DNA of 64,000 nt. Source: CAZEHO01 sp964511945. GTDB lineage: Bacteria; Actinomycetota; Acidimicrobiia; Spongiisociales; UBA11373. Under the pieces are notes generated by a model. It searched no databases, was not told the DNA's origin, and saw nothing but the letters and a program-made list of their open reading frames with translations. This document shows positions 36,312 to 44,802 of this stretch, in pieces. A program made the position numbers and the translations under genes. Numbering within the stretch: position 1 is the first letter of the stretch; every line of letters begins with the position of its first letter. The DNA is taken from positions 1 through 64,000 of the forward strand of contig CAZEHO010000011.1 in NCBI GenBank assembly GCA_964511945.1. Reading direction: 5' to 3'.

Positions 36312-36964
36312 CGCAGCGCCGCAGCCCGAGCAAGGGCCGCAGTCAGCAGCAACAGCAGCCCAACCGCAAGATCGGCCTCATGGTCGTGGGCGGGCTCTTC
36401 GCCATCGCCTTGATCGCCCTGATCATCGCAACGATCTCGAGCAGCAACGGTGCCGACGGCGGAGTGGCCCAGACCGCCGACGTGTCCGTGTCGGGAGGCA
36501 ACCTTCCGGAGTTCATCCAGTCCGCCGGGGATCCAGCCCTCGGCGCAACCATGCCCGAGGTGACCGGCGTCGACTACGCAGGCAATGAGGTGAGCATCAC
36601 GAATGATGGCCGCCCCAAGGTCCTGCTCTTCCTCGCTCACTGGTGACCGCACTGTCAGTCCGAGGTCTCGGACTATCAGGCCTACTTCAACCAGAACGGG
36701 TTCCCAGAGGGCGTCGACATCTACTCGATCTCGACCAGCGTAGATCAAGCAAAGGACAACTACCCGCCCTCAGAGTGGCTGGAGACAGAGGGATGGACCG
36801 TTCCGCTGGTCGTCGATGACGATCAGGACTCCGTAGGCATCGCATTCGGTGTCAGCGCATTCCCGTTCAATGTGTTCGTCGACGCCGAAGGCCAAGTCGT
36901 CGGACGCATCGCCGGTGGAATCGGGATCAACGACATGATCTCGATCATCAACCAGCTCGGTTAG
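36308..36964 (+). CDS. DsbA/TlpA-like selenoprotein with W-Sec-P-H-C active site
   Basis: The 218-residue product includes selenocysteine at position 113, encoded by TGA 36644-36646. The N-terminus has a Gln run, then a membrane anchor (about 20-45). The thioredoxin-like domain runs from about 75 to the end, with LLFLAHW before the Sec, PHCQ after it, and a cis-Pro region AFPFNVFVD near 190. Reading through the TGA restores a full domain that ends with TAG 36962-36964. CPHC is the DsbA active-site motif, which suits the coupled DsbB. A conventional annotation would end at the TGA or call this broken. A SECIS-like hairpin follows the TGA. SelA/B/C/D are not in this window. Confidence 0.88.
36644..36673 (+). 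promoter_or_regulatory. Bacterial SECIS element with its UGA codon
   Basis: UGA is followed by 11 bases, then GUCCG-AGGUCU-CGGAC (36658-36673). The 5-bp stem is perfect and could extend by two pairs into the loop. The AGGUCU loop equals the SelB-binding loop I recall for E. coli fdhF, and the 11-base spacing to the stem also matches. Confidence 0.85.
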
Positions 36965-36984
36965 CCCCGCACGAGTCCCCGGCC

Positions 36985-38760
36985 TCACTCCTCTTCAGCC
37001 GCAGGCCTGCGGCGACGCAGGAAGAAGAACACCGCGGCACCACCGGCTCCGACCAGCACGACGATCAGCACGATGATCAACGCCGGGCTGCCCCCGTCCT
37101 CCTCCGGTGGTGGAGCAGCCGCCACCGTTGTTGTGGTCGCGGCGCTCGTGGTCGGGGCCGCCGTCGTTGTCGCCGTCGGTGGAGGCTCCGGACACTCCTC
37201 CGTGCTGAGCACGAGGGAGAACAGCGTGTCCTCGTGCAGGGTTGAGACCTGCGCACTCCAGGTTCCGGGAGCAGGATCGGCGATGGTGAGCAGTTGCAGG
37301 TTGCCGGATTCCCGCGCGTTTGCCGGCACCGGATTCCCCGACGGGTCGACCAACTCAACGCGTGGAGATAGATCGACGAACGCGACGGCGGCGCTCAACT
37401 CGCAGGTGTTCTCCGGCACGTCGATCCGGCCGAACTCCGCCGGCTCGGTGAGCGCAAGGCCGGCCGCTTGCTCGACCACGGTTCCGACGAGGCCCTGGCG
37501 GCAAGCCAGGAAAAAGGAAGTGAGTTCCTCACCGCGGGTCAGGAATAGGTATTCGCCGTTGGTCTGCTCGGCAAGGCCTCTCAGCAGATCGGCGTCGACC
37601 TCCTCCTCGGTCGTCGCAAACCCGGCACTGCAGATTGACACGTCGAGATCGTCGGCGCGGCGCGGAATCACATCGAGGATCTCGGGGATCTCCATGCCTT
37701 CATTGGAGTGCCCGTCGCTCAACAGGATGATTGCGGCCGGTTGCTCCAGATCGCGCAATCGCTCCAACTCATCGAGGGCGACCGTCATGCCGCCTCCGAG
37801 ATTGGTGCGCTCCAGTGGCTGCAGTAGATCGATTTCATCCGCGATCGCGTCCAGGTCATTGGTCATCTCGTGACGGAGCTCAGCGTTGGTCGAGAACACG
37901 GCCAGGCCGAGTGAGGTCTCGACGTCGCCGGTCACCTGGTCGAGCCGGGACAAGTCGAGCAGCGTGTGGGCTGCAAGCTGCGCCAATTCCAGCTTGATCG
38001 GGAAGTCCTGCTGGCGAGCGAAGTCGTCGAGGTCAGCCTCCAACTCTCGCGCCTGATCCCGGATGTCGTAATAACCCATGTCATTGAGGAGGGTGAAGAC
38101 CCGAGTCTCCAAGGCGTTGATGCCCAGATCCTCTCGAATCCCGTTCGCCACTTCGAAGGCCGCGTTCTGTTCTTCCATCAGCCGTTGGAACTCCGGGTCC
38201 TCGATGAAAGAAGCGAGATCGATGATCGACTGCCGCTCCTCTTCCGTGAGGTCGACATCCGGGCAGGCGAAGTCGATCCACCCCTCGATCTCGGCAACGT
38301 CGGCGGCGCGGACGATGTTGGCGAAGATGAACTCATCGCAGCCGAGTTCGGCGAGACGAGCCTGGATCGCCTCGGAGATCTCGCGCTGATCCCCAAGGCC
38401 GTTGTCCGCCAACCAGTCGTCCAAAGCGGCGACCGCTTCACGGAACTCCGCTTCAGCGGCAGGAATGGCAGGATCCGCTTCCAGATCGGCGATCTGCTCC
38501 TCGAGGTCGAGAATCTGCGGATCGTTCTCCATCGCCTCCGCTTGTGCCTCGAGGTCCGATATCTGGTTCTGGATGTCCACGATCTCGACCGGCAACTCCT
38601 CGGCGAACACGAAGTCGGACATGCTCCCCGAGACATCGAGCACCACGAAGATCTGTATGCCGTCTGGGGCGTCTTGCTGAGCCACCGCGATGGGTGTGGC
38701 GAGCCCTCCGATCAACAGCAGAGCGAGTCCGACAACGAAGACGCGGGCCTTTCGCATCAC
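36985..38760 (-). CDS. Secreted von Willebrand factor A protein with internal insertion
   Basis: The 591-residue precursor has a signal peptide (about 1-27) and the MIDAS DVSGSMS near residue 42. A roughly 200-residue acidic coiled-coil insert separates this from the rest of the vWA fold (TSLGLAVFSTNA, LSDGHSNEGMEIPEIL). After the domain come a beta-rich region, a Thr/Ala spacer and a C-terminal membrane helix with an Arg-rich cytoplasmic tail. It is a type I surface protein that probably binds a metal-dependent ligand. The large insert is unusual for vWA domains. Confidence 0.85.
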   Translation of the reverse strand: MMRKARVFVVGLALLLIGGLATPIAVAQQDAPDGIQIFVVLDVSGSMSDFVFAEELPVEIVDIQNQISDLEAQAEAMENDPQILDLEEQIADLEADPAIPAAEAEFREAVAALDDWLADNGLGDQREISEAIQARLAELGCDEFIFANIVRAADVAEIEGWIDFACPDVDLTEEERQSIIDLASFIEDPEFQRLMEEQNAAFEVANGIREDLGINALETRVFTLLNDMGYYDIRDQARELEADLDDFARQQDFPIKLELAQLAAHTLLDLSRLDQVTGDVETSLGLAVFSTNAELRHEMTNDLDAIADEIDLLQPLERTNLGGGMTVALDELERLRDLEQPAAIILLSDGHSNEGMEIPEILDVIPRRADDLDVSICSAGFATTEEEVDADLLRGLAEQTNGEYLFLTRGEELTSFFLACRQGLVGTVVEQAAGLALTEPAEFGRIDVPENTCELSAAVAFVDLSPRVELVDPSGNPVPANARESGNLQLLTIADPAPGTWSAQVSTLHEDTLFSLVLSTEECPEPPPTATTTAAPTTSAATTTTVAAAPPPEEDGGSPALIIVLIVVLVGAGGAAVFFFLRRRRPAAEEE

Positions 38761-38848
38761 TACGTCCTAGATCGGGTCGCCATCGAGCCTACGCCCCAGG
38801 ATCGGCCCGAGTGTTACGCTCCCGGCCACTCAAATCCAGGAGGGGGAC

Positions 38849-38970
38849 GTGCAGAGGATGTTTGGCGCCTAGGTGGCACTCGCGCTGATTGCTGCCGCGT
38901 GCGGAGATGACGACACTCATCGAAACCTACAAGACGTGGAGCGGCGCGCCCCCTTCGAGCATGTAGGGCC
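38849..38970 (+). pseudogene. Decayed lipoprotein gene start
   Basis: CCAGGAGGGGGAC precedes GTG 38849. After seven codons a TAG (38870-38872) interrupts what is otherwise a lipoprotein signal: VALALIAAACGDDD follows directly, starting with another GTG at 38873. The frame then runs into the antisense end of the next gene with no lipoprotein-like body. It looks like the stub of a lost gene. Reinitiation at GTG 38873 is also possible. Confidence 0.5.
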
Positions 38971-38976
38971 CGAGCC

Positions 38977-39903
38977 CTACTCGCCGGAGATCGAGCCGAG
39001 CAGGCGCCCGTCGCGGTCGACGACGGGAACGGGAGCGCGGTCGAGGAAGGCCGCGAGTTCTTCGACGTCGGCGAGTGGGTCGTCGATGTAGACGAACACG
39101 GGATCACCCATGATCTCACCAACGGTGGCTCCGGCGTCTGCATCCTCCAGAGCCCTCCGACTGGCCATGCCGATCAACCTGCCACCGTCGACTACGGGCG
39201 CAGCTGGTTCCTGCACCACCCGGAGGGCGTCGACGACCGCCAGTTCGGTGCCGAGCGCCACCGCCTCGTCGACAGCGCCGTGGAAGCAGCGCATCGGTGC
39301 ATCCCGCACGACCACCACACCATTCGGCGCCGCCTTGCGGAGCCGCTTACCTGGACCGAAGAACTGCCGTTGCAGCCAGGACCCACCCGGCGCACCGAGC
39401 ACGAGCAGGGTGTCGGGCTCCAGTTCGTCCACGACCGCGCTGGCGCTGTTGGCCCGGAGCAACCAGCGCTCAAGATCAGGGGCAACGCTACCCACCTGAT
39501 CGAGCATGGCTCGTGCCTGCCGGTCGGTTTCATCGTCCTGCGATACCGACACCACACAACCGGACACACCCAGGGAGGAGGCCATCCGTTGGGCGACCCT
39601 GGTCGCGAGGTCCGTATGAGGCCCACCGGCAACCGCCGCCACCACCGACCCCACGGTATCGAGATCGACCACATCGGGAGCAATGGTCGGTACCAGATCG
39701 AACGAACTCATCGTGGAGGAAACCAGGAGGTCTGCGCGGGCGTGGATGCACGCCGCCCGCAGGTCGCCTTCAACACGCTGAGCCGTACCGGTGGAGAGCA
39801 CGTCGGCGACTGCGGCACAGCTCTCGCCGCGAGTCCAGAGAACGGTCCATCCGCCACCCATCGCGGGGTGGGAAGTCGCGGAAGAATCGTGCGACGGTTG
39901 CAC
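38977..39903 (-). CDS. USP-like and CBS-domain protein
   Basis: The 308-residue protein has a universal-stress-like alpha/beta half (about 60-200) ending in VLGAPGGSWLQRQFF, which resembles the ATP-binding GxxG(9)GS loop. A CBS pair follows (about 205-308) with AAPVVDGGRLIGMASR and VPVVDRDGRLLGSISGE. Such proteins sense adenine nucleotides. No partner domain or operon is seen, so its target is unknown. The start ATG is weakly supported; a later one is possible. Confidence 0.68.
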   Translation of the reverse strand: MQPSHDSSATSHPAMGGGWTVLWTRGESCAAVADVLSTGTAQRVEGDLRAACIHARADLLVSSTMSSFDLVPTIAPDVVDLDTVGSVVAAVAGGPHTDLATRVAQRMASSLGVSGCVVSVSQDDETDRQARAMLDQVGSVAPDLERWLLRANSASAVVDELEPDTLLVLGAPGGSWLQRQFFGPGKRLRKAAPNGVVVVRDAPMRCFHGAVDEAVALGTELAVVDALRVVQEPAAPVVDGGRLIGMASRRALEDADAGATVGEIMGDPVFVYIDDPLADVEELAAFLDRAPVPVVDRDGRLLGSISGE

Positions 39904-40049
39904 CGGGGATCACACCACCTACGACGCTGTCGCAACAGGCACGAGATCAACCCTACCCCCGGTCGACGACAAACTGTGCACCTGATTCCGATTCCGTAGA
40001 CCGCCTCGGGTGGCTACCGTGCGGCGGCCATCAACGGAGGGGATTCCCG

Positions 40050-42071
40050 GTGCGGCGATTGCCCATTGTGTTCGTACTGCTCGCGCTCGTGCTGAGTGCA
40101 TGCAGCGGCGACGACGACCAGGCGGACACCACGAGCACGGCGGCTGCCACCACCACGACTGCGGCACCAGCAGCAACCGCAGGTGATGCCGGCGACCCGG
40201 CGCCCACAACCACCCAGGCGCCTGCGGAAGACGGCAGCACCACCGAGCCCGCCGGGGGCGACGGTGATTCGTGGACCTTCCTGGTGTACCTCATGGGCGA
40301 CACCGATCTGGAACCCTTCGCCGTTCAGGACATGCTCGAGATGGCTGCGGTCGGCTCGACGGACGAGGTCAACATCGTTGCTCTGGTCGACCGGCACCCG
40401 GAATTCTCGGACGAGGCGGTTCTCAACCTCCCGGACTGGGAAGACACCCGCCTCCTCGAGGTGGGCACGGGCCAGTTCACGGAACTCGCCGCACAGGGCG
40501 AGCTGAATCTGGGGAGTCCGGAGACATTTGCGGCTTTCATCGAGACAGGGATCACCTCCTATCCGGCCGATCACTATGCCGTGGTGCTGTGGGATCACGG
40601 GGCCGGATGGCCCGGGATGGGACCGGACGAGTCCGATGGGCTCGACGTGCTCGACATGGCGGATCTCGGACAGGGCCTGGCCCAGGGTCTCGAAGGCGCC
40701 GGTGTCGACAAGATCGACATGATTGGGTTCGACGCCTGCCTGATGGCGACCTACGAGGTTGCCAGCATCGTGGCTCCCTATGCCGACTACATGCTCTCGT
40801 CGCAGGAGCTCGAACCGGGTCACGGCTGGAACTACGAGGCGCTGGCTTTGCTCACCGAGAACCCAGACGCCACACCGGTCGATCTGGGCCGGGCCATCAT
40901 CGACGGCTTCGCGGCCCAGGCCGAAGCATCGGACACCGGGGTCGACATCACCCTTTCCCTGCTGGACCTCTCGTACATCGATGAGCTGCAGGCGGCGCTC
41001 GGCGGGCTGACGGCCGAAGTCACCGCGGCACCGACGGAGGCAGCTCCGGCTCTGGCCGGAGCACGTAACGCCGTGCTCAGTTTCGGCCGGAATCCCGATC
41101 CCGACCTCGACAGCAATCTGACCGACCTGGGCGGGCTGCTCGACCTCATCGGCAAGAACTCTCCGGATGTCGCCCAGGCCACCGCCGCAGCACGGGCGGT
41201 TCTGGCCGACATGGTCGTCACCGTCACCAACGGGCCGGCGACGGCAAACGCCTCCGGGCTGAGCATCTACTTCCCGGCATTCCAGCGGGACTTCCGACAG
41301 GGTTATCTGTTCCTCGAAGGGGTCCCCCACTGGCCCGACGCGCTGGCCGCGTTCTACCAGGCGGGCGATGCCATCCCGGTGGAGGAGCAGCCCGAGATCG
41401 TCGAAGAGGCCACGCCCGACCAGGACGCGCCGATCTACTACTTCGACGAGGACGGTCTCAACGTCGAGGCCTACTTCGATCTCGCCGCTGAGGACACGGT
41501 GGTCGGAGCAACAATCTTCTACGGCCTGCTCGACGAAGAAGAAGAACTCCTCTACTACATCGGTGAGGAGCCGGCCCACGTCTTCGCCGGCGGGCTGGTG
41601 TACGGCCTTTACGACCTGACGGTCTTCACGATCTCCGACGGAGAGGACACGGCGCCTGCGTTCTTCGGGCTGAGCTTCGATCAGGACACCGGCTTTGCGC
41701 TGGTCGATGTGCCGCTGGCCTATCAGGCGCCCGGCAGTGAGGAGTTCGAGGACGTTGTGCTCTCACTAGTCGCCGACCCGGAGGACGGGACTGTTGTCGA
41801 GGAGGGGTTCTACCTCGTCGACGAGAGCGGGACGTGGGGAGCCCTCACCGCCGATCCGCAAGGGCTGATCTACCCGATCGTTCTCGCTGAGGACGCCGAT
41901 GGGAACCAGGAGTGGACCGTCACCACTGAGGTCGGTCTGTGGGCCGATCTGCCGCTGTTGCAGTACAACCTGGAGCCGCTCGACTCCGGCACCACGGTCT
42001 ACCTGGAACTGACGGTGTTCGACTACGGCGGCAACGAGGACGAGATCGCGGTGTTCGACGCCATCCCGTAG
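40050..42071 (+). CDS. Clostripain-like (C11) peptidase lipoprotein
   Basis: The 673-residue precursor has a lipobox (VLLALVLSACSG) and a Thr/Ala spacer, then a C11 peptidase domain. The catalytic His is in WDHGAGW and the catalytic Cys in DACLMATYEVA. The 200-residue C-terminal region is acidic and beta-rich. It would cleave proteins after basic residues outside the membrane. I start at GTG 40050, which follows ACGGAGGGG; the in-frame upstream extension is shadow sequence over the CBS gene. Confidence 0.86.
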   Translation: MRRLPIVFVLLALVLSACSGDDDQADTTSTAAATTTTAAPAATAGDAGDPAPTTTQAPAEDGSTTEPAGGDGDSWTFLVYLMGDTDLEPFAVQDMLEMAAVGSTDEVNIVALVDRHPEFSDEAVLNLPDWEDTRLLEVGTGQFTELAAQGELNLGSPETFAAFIETGITSYPADHYAVVLWDHGAGWPGMGPDESDGLDVLDMADLGQGLAQGLEGAGVDKIDMIGFDACLMATYEVASIVAPYADYMLSSQELEPGHGWNYEALALLTENPDATPVDLGRAIIDGFAAQAEASDTGVDITLSLLDLSYIDELQAALGGLTAEVTAAPTEAAPALAGARNAVLSFGRNPDPDLDSNLTDLGGLLDLIGKNSPDVAQATAAARAVLADMVVTVTNGPATANASGLSIYFPAFQRDFRQGYLFLEGVPHWPDALAAFYQAGDAIPVEEQPEIVEEATPDQDAPIYYFDEDGLNVEAYFDLAAEDTVVGATIFYGLLDEEEELLYYIGEEPAHVFAGGLVYGLYDLTVFTISDGEDTAPAFFGLSFDQDTGFALVDVPLAYQAPGSEEFEDVVLSLVADPEDGTVVEEGFYLVDESGTWGALTADPQGLIYPIVLAEDADGNQEWTVTTEVGLWADLPLLQYNLEPLDSGTTVYLELTVFDYGGNEDEIAVFDAIP

Positions 42072-42093
42072 CCGGCAGCGTACGATCGTCGGC

Positions 42094-43254
42094 GTGCGGA
42101 ACGCTCCTCACACCGACGATCTCCACGCCACCCGAGGCGCCATTGCGGCGCGCAACCTCGTGGCGACCGCTTCGGGGTACCTGACGTCCGACGTGGCCAT
42201 GGACCTCCCGTTCGAGGCGCTCGGACCGTTCAAGCAATTGCTGCTCCGGTTCTTCTCCACCGAGGAGTGGACCGAGGAGCACGCCACTGCGCTGAGCGAA
42301 GCCGTATCTCCCCACGTGGCGGAGGGCTGGTGGGAGCACGACCTCGGCGGCGGTATTGGCCTTCGACATGGAATTCACGAGGGCAGCTACGTGCTGTGGG
42401 TCGAGGGTGGCTCGGCCCCGGCGCCTTCGATTTTCGATCGGGTGTTCGACGGACCGGTCGTTCCCGAAGCGACCCCCCATCCTCGCAAAGTGAAGTTCAC
42501 CACCGGAGGCATCCCCGCCCCCGGTCGCTGGTACCGCAGAACCGATTCGGAGAGCCCTGACGACCAGCGGGTGAAACGCCTCTTCGCGGAGCCGGACGTG
42601 ACCGACGTCATGGTGGCCGGGGACTTCGTCACGGTGGGGATCGGAGCCCGGTCTCCATGGGAGCAACGGCTGGAACCCCTCCTGGCCTTGGTGACCGAAT
42701 TGTTTGCCGGTGACGAAGCGGCCGCGACTCCGGTGCGGACCCGTGACGAGCTCCTCGCAGAGGCGGCTGAGATCGGGCTGCCCAACCCGGAGGAGCTGCA
42801 CCTGCTCGACCCCGACGACGAGGACCACCGCACCCGGCTCCGGTCTGCCCTCGATGCGGGCGACCCCCGGGTCCGGCGGGTGGCCATCGCGGTGCTGGCC
42901 GAATCCGACGACGCCGAAACCCGGCTACATGCGGTGCAGCGGGGCTTGGCCGATGAGTCCCGGGTAGTCCGGCGCACCGCCGTGGACGCAGCCGCCGACA
43001 CCGAGGACGAGCAACTGCGCCCGCTGTTCGAGGACTTGCTCGGTGACGACGATCAGTGGATCCGCTGGAAGGCGGTCCGGGCGCTCGGTGAACTCGGAGT
43101 CGACGAGAGCCGGTCGGCAATCGAGCAGGCTGCGAATGACGCGGACTTCCAGGTTCGATTCGAGGCGAGCCGCGTGCTGCGAGCCATCTTCCCTTCCCCC
43201 CTTGCGGGGGAAGGTGGTTCGGCGCCGGAAGGGGCCGAACCGGATGGGGGGTAG
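42094..43254 (+). CDS. Nfu-N and HEAT-repeat protein
   Basis: The 386-residue protein has an N-terminal region of unknown type and an Nfu/NifU N-terminal-like domain (about 130-205, with VKFTTGGI and VMVAGDFVTVGI). HEAT repeats follow to about 365. This is the layout of CvfC-type proteins. The last 17 or so codons come from a 94-base DNA repeat that spreads past the stop, so the natural C-terminus may have been replaced. Confidence 0.72.
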   Translation: MRNAPHTDDLHATRGAIAARNLVATASGYLTSDVAMDLPFEALGPFKQLLLRFFSTEEWTEEHATALSEAVSPHVAEGWWEHDLGGGIGLRHGIHEGSYVLWVEGGSAPAPSIFDRVFDGPVVPEATPHPRKVKFTTGGIPAPGRWYRRTDSESPDDQRVKRLFAEPDVTDVMVAGDFVTVGIGARSPWEQRLEPLLALVTELFAGDEAAATPVRTRDELLAEAAEIGLPNPEELHLLDPDDEDHRTRLRSALDAGDPRVRRVAIAVLAESDDAETRLHAVQRGLADESRVVRRTAVDAAADTEDEQLRPLFEDLLGDDDQWIRWKAVRALGELGVDESRSAIEQAANDADFQVRFEASRVLRAIFPSPLAGEGGSAPEGAEPDGG

Positions 43255-43440
43255 ACACCGGATCCGGAGAGAAGCGCGCCGACCGCGCTCGGTCCTTGCG
43301 GGGGAAGGTGGTCCGGCGCCGGAAGGGGCCGAACCGGATGGGGGGTAGACACCGGATCCGGAGAGAAGCGCGCCGACCGCGCTCGGTCCTTGCGGGGGAA
43401 GGGAGTTCGGCGCCGGAAGGGGCCGAACCGGATGGGGGGT
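43200..43440 (+). repeat. 94-base tandem repeat, about 2.5 copies
   Basis: Units begin CTTGCGGGGGAAG at 43201, 43295 and 43389, a 94-base period. They share GGCGCCGGAAGGGGCCGAAC and an internal GATCCGGAGAGAAGCGCGCC. The first unit forms the end of the HEAT gene. With the next repeat it fills the 350-base gap to the ABC permease gene. No ORF is supported there. Confidence 0.85.
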
Positions 43441-43492
43441 AGGAGAAAAGAATCGTGCCGCGGCCTTGCCGCGACTCCGTGTTGTCTTCGTA

Positions 43493-43592
43493 CCCCCTCA
43501 GCCTCACCGCTCCACTCGTCGGCAGCACACCGCATGGGGGGAGCGAGCACTGGTTTTCCCTTCCCGCTTGGCGGAGGTCTACTCCGGAGGTC
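43493..43592 (+). repeat. Dispersed repeat C, copy 1
   Basis: This non-coding stretch runs from CCCCCTCAGCCTCACCGCTC to GGAGGTCTACTCCGGAGGTC. It is homologous, in inverted orientation, to 49974-50104. The two share ACTCGTCGGCAGC-type and ACACCGCATGGGGGGAGCGA blocks; this copy lacks about 30 middle bases. Together they border the 43.6-50.0 kb export locus. Confidence 0.7.
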
Positions 43593-43605
43593 ACATGAGT
43601 CAGGA

Positions 43606-44802
43606 CTAGGTCGTCCGCAGCGCCTCCGTCGGGGACAATCGTGAGGCACGCATCGCCGGATAGAGCCCGGCCAGGGCGCCGATGATCAACGCGGCGCCGA
43701 CACCACCCCCCAGAGCAATTCCCGGGATGAGCGTCTCCCATCCCCTGATCTCGGCGTAGATCCCGGTGACTCCGGCGCCGAGGGCCACGCCCCCGATGCC
43801 GCCGATCGTTGCCAACAGCAGCGCCTCGAGCAGGAACTGCACCGCAACGTGACGCCGGGTGGCGCCGAGTGCTCGCCGCAGCCCGATCTCGGACCTGCGT
43901 TCCAGCACGGAGATCACCATCACGTTGGCGATGCCGACACCGCCCACCAGCAGCGCCACCGCACCGAGGCCGAGGAAAAGATTGGTGAATGCGCTCTCAG
44001 CGGCAGCCTTCGCCTCGATGGCATCACTCGGCCGGGAGACCTCGACCTGATCCGGGTTCTCAGGATTGACCGTTGCCGGCAGCACCCCCGACACGTCGTC
44101 GACCCAATCCGGGTCGGTGCGGATGTAGAGCGACGACGCAACACCGTAGTAGCCGAGGTAGGTCTCGGCGGCGCTCGCTCCGACCATGGCCGCGCGGTCG
44201 AGACCGGGGCTCAGCTCGAACGGTTCGAGGATCCCGATCACCCGGAACCACTCGTCTCCGAGCCACACCATGACCTCGGGTTCGAGGTCAGTGACTCCGA
44301 GCCGTTCGGCCGCCACCGATCCGAGGACCGTCGTCGGGAAAGCGGCAGACGCCTCGTCGAGGAAGAGGCCTTCGGCCACCGACCCCTGCAGCGTCTCGAG
44401 CAGATCGACTTCGACTGCCTGAACGCTGATGCCGCCGCTGCGGCTGCTGGGCACCAGGTTGTTGCGGTACACGCTGGCGTCGACGGTCCCCACGGTCGAG
44501 ACCTCCTCGACCGGACCGATCCGATCGACCATCTCCGAAGCCGTGCCGGGCAATTGGGCGTCGCCGAGGCCGATGCCCTGGCCCGCTTGGACGACCAGCA
44601 GGTTGGTGCCGAGGCGGTCGAGCTGTGCCAGTAGATCGGACTTCGACGACTCGGAGAGGCCGAGCACCGCGACCAGCGACGCGATACCGATCATGATCCC
44701 GAGTGCCGAGAGTGCGGCGCGCAGCGGACGGGTCCGCAGTCCGACGCCGGCGGTGCGGAACACATCACTCAGGTGGAGCCTGCTGCGCTGGACGCCGTTC
44801 AT
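43606..44802 (-). CDS. MacB-type ABC transporter permease
   Basis: The 398-residue protein has the FtsX/MacB layout: a TM helix near 25-50 (LSALGIMIGIASLVAVLGL), a large extracytoplasmic MacB-PCD-like domain, then three C-terminal helices beginning LFLGLGAVALLVGGVGIANVM. It exports a substrate with energy from the next gene's ATPase. Its start overlaps that gene by 4 bases. It is the last gene of a four-gene operon. Confidence 0.9.
   Translation of the reverse strand: MNGVQRSRLHLSDVFRTAGVGLRTRPLRAALSALGIMIGIASLVAVLGLSESSKSDLLAQLDRLGTNLLVVQAGQGIGLGDAQLPGTASEMVDRIGPVEEVSTVGTVDASVYRNNLVPSSRSGGISVQAVEVDLLETLQGSVAEGLFLDEASAAFPTTVLGSVAAERLGVTDLEPEVMVWLGDEWFRVIGILEPFELSPGLDRAAMVGASAAETYLGYYGVASSLYIRTDPDWVDDVSGVLPATVNPENPDQVEVSRPSDAIEAKAAAESAFTNLFLGLGAVALLVGGVGIANVMVISVLERRSEIGLRRALGATRRHVAVQFLLEALLLATIGGIGGVALGAGVTGIYAEIRGWETLIPGIALGGGVGAALIIGALAGLYPAMRASRLSPTEALRTT

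Noticed and set aside
36644..36646. Simple nonsense mutation in the thioredoxin gene
   Set aside because: The TGA replaces exactly the first active-site Cys and a matching SECIS hairpin follows; chance loss would not explain both.
7312..38872. Amber recoding (pyrrolysine) for TAG at 7312 and 38870
   Set aside because: Nothing in the window supports tRNA-Pyl or PylS, and most genes here that end in TAG look normal. Mutation is simpler.
43200..43440. CRISPR array
   Set aside because: The unit is 94 bases with no variable spacers and only about 2.5 copies.
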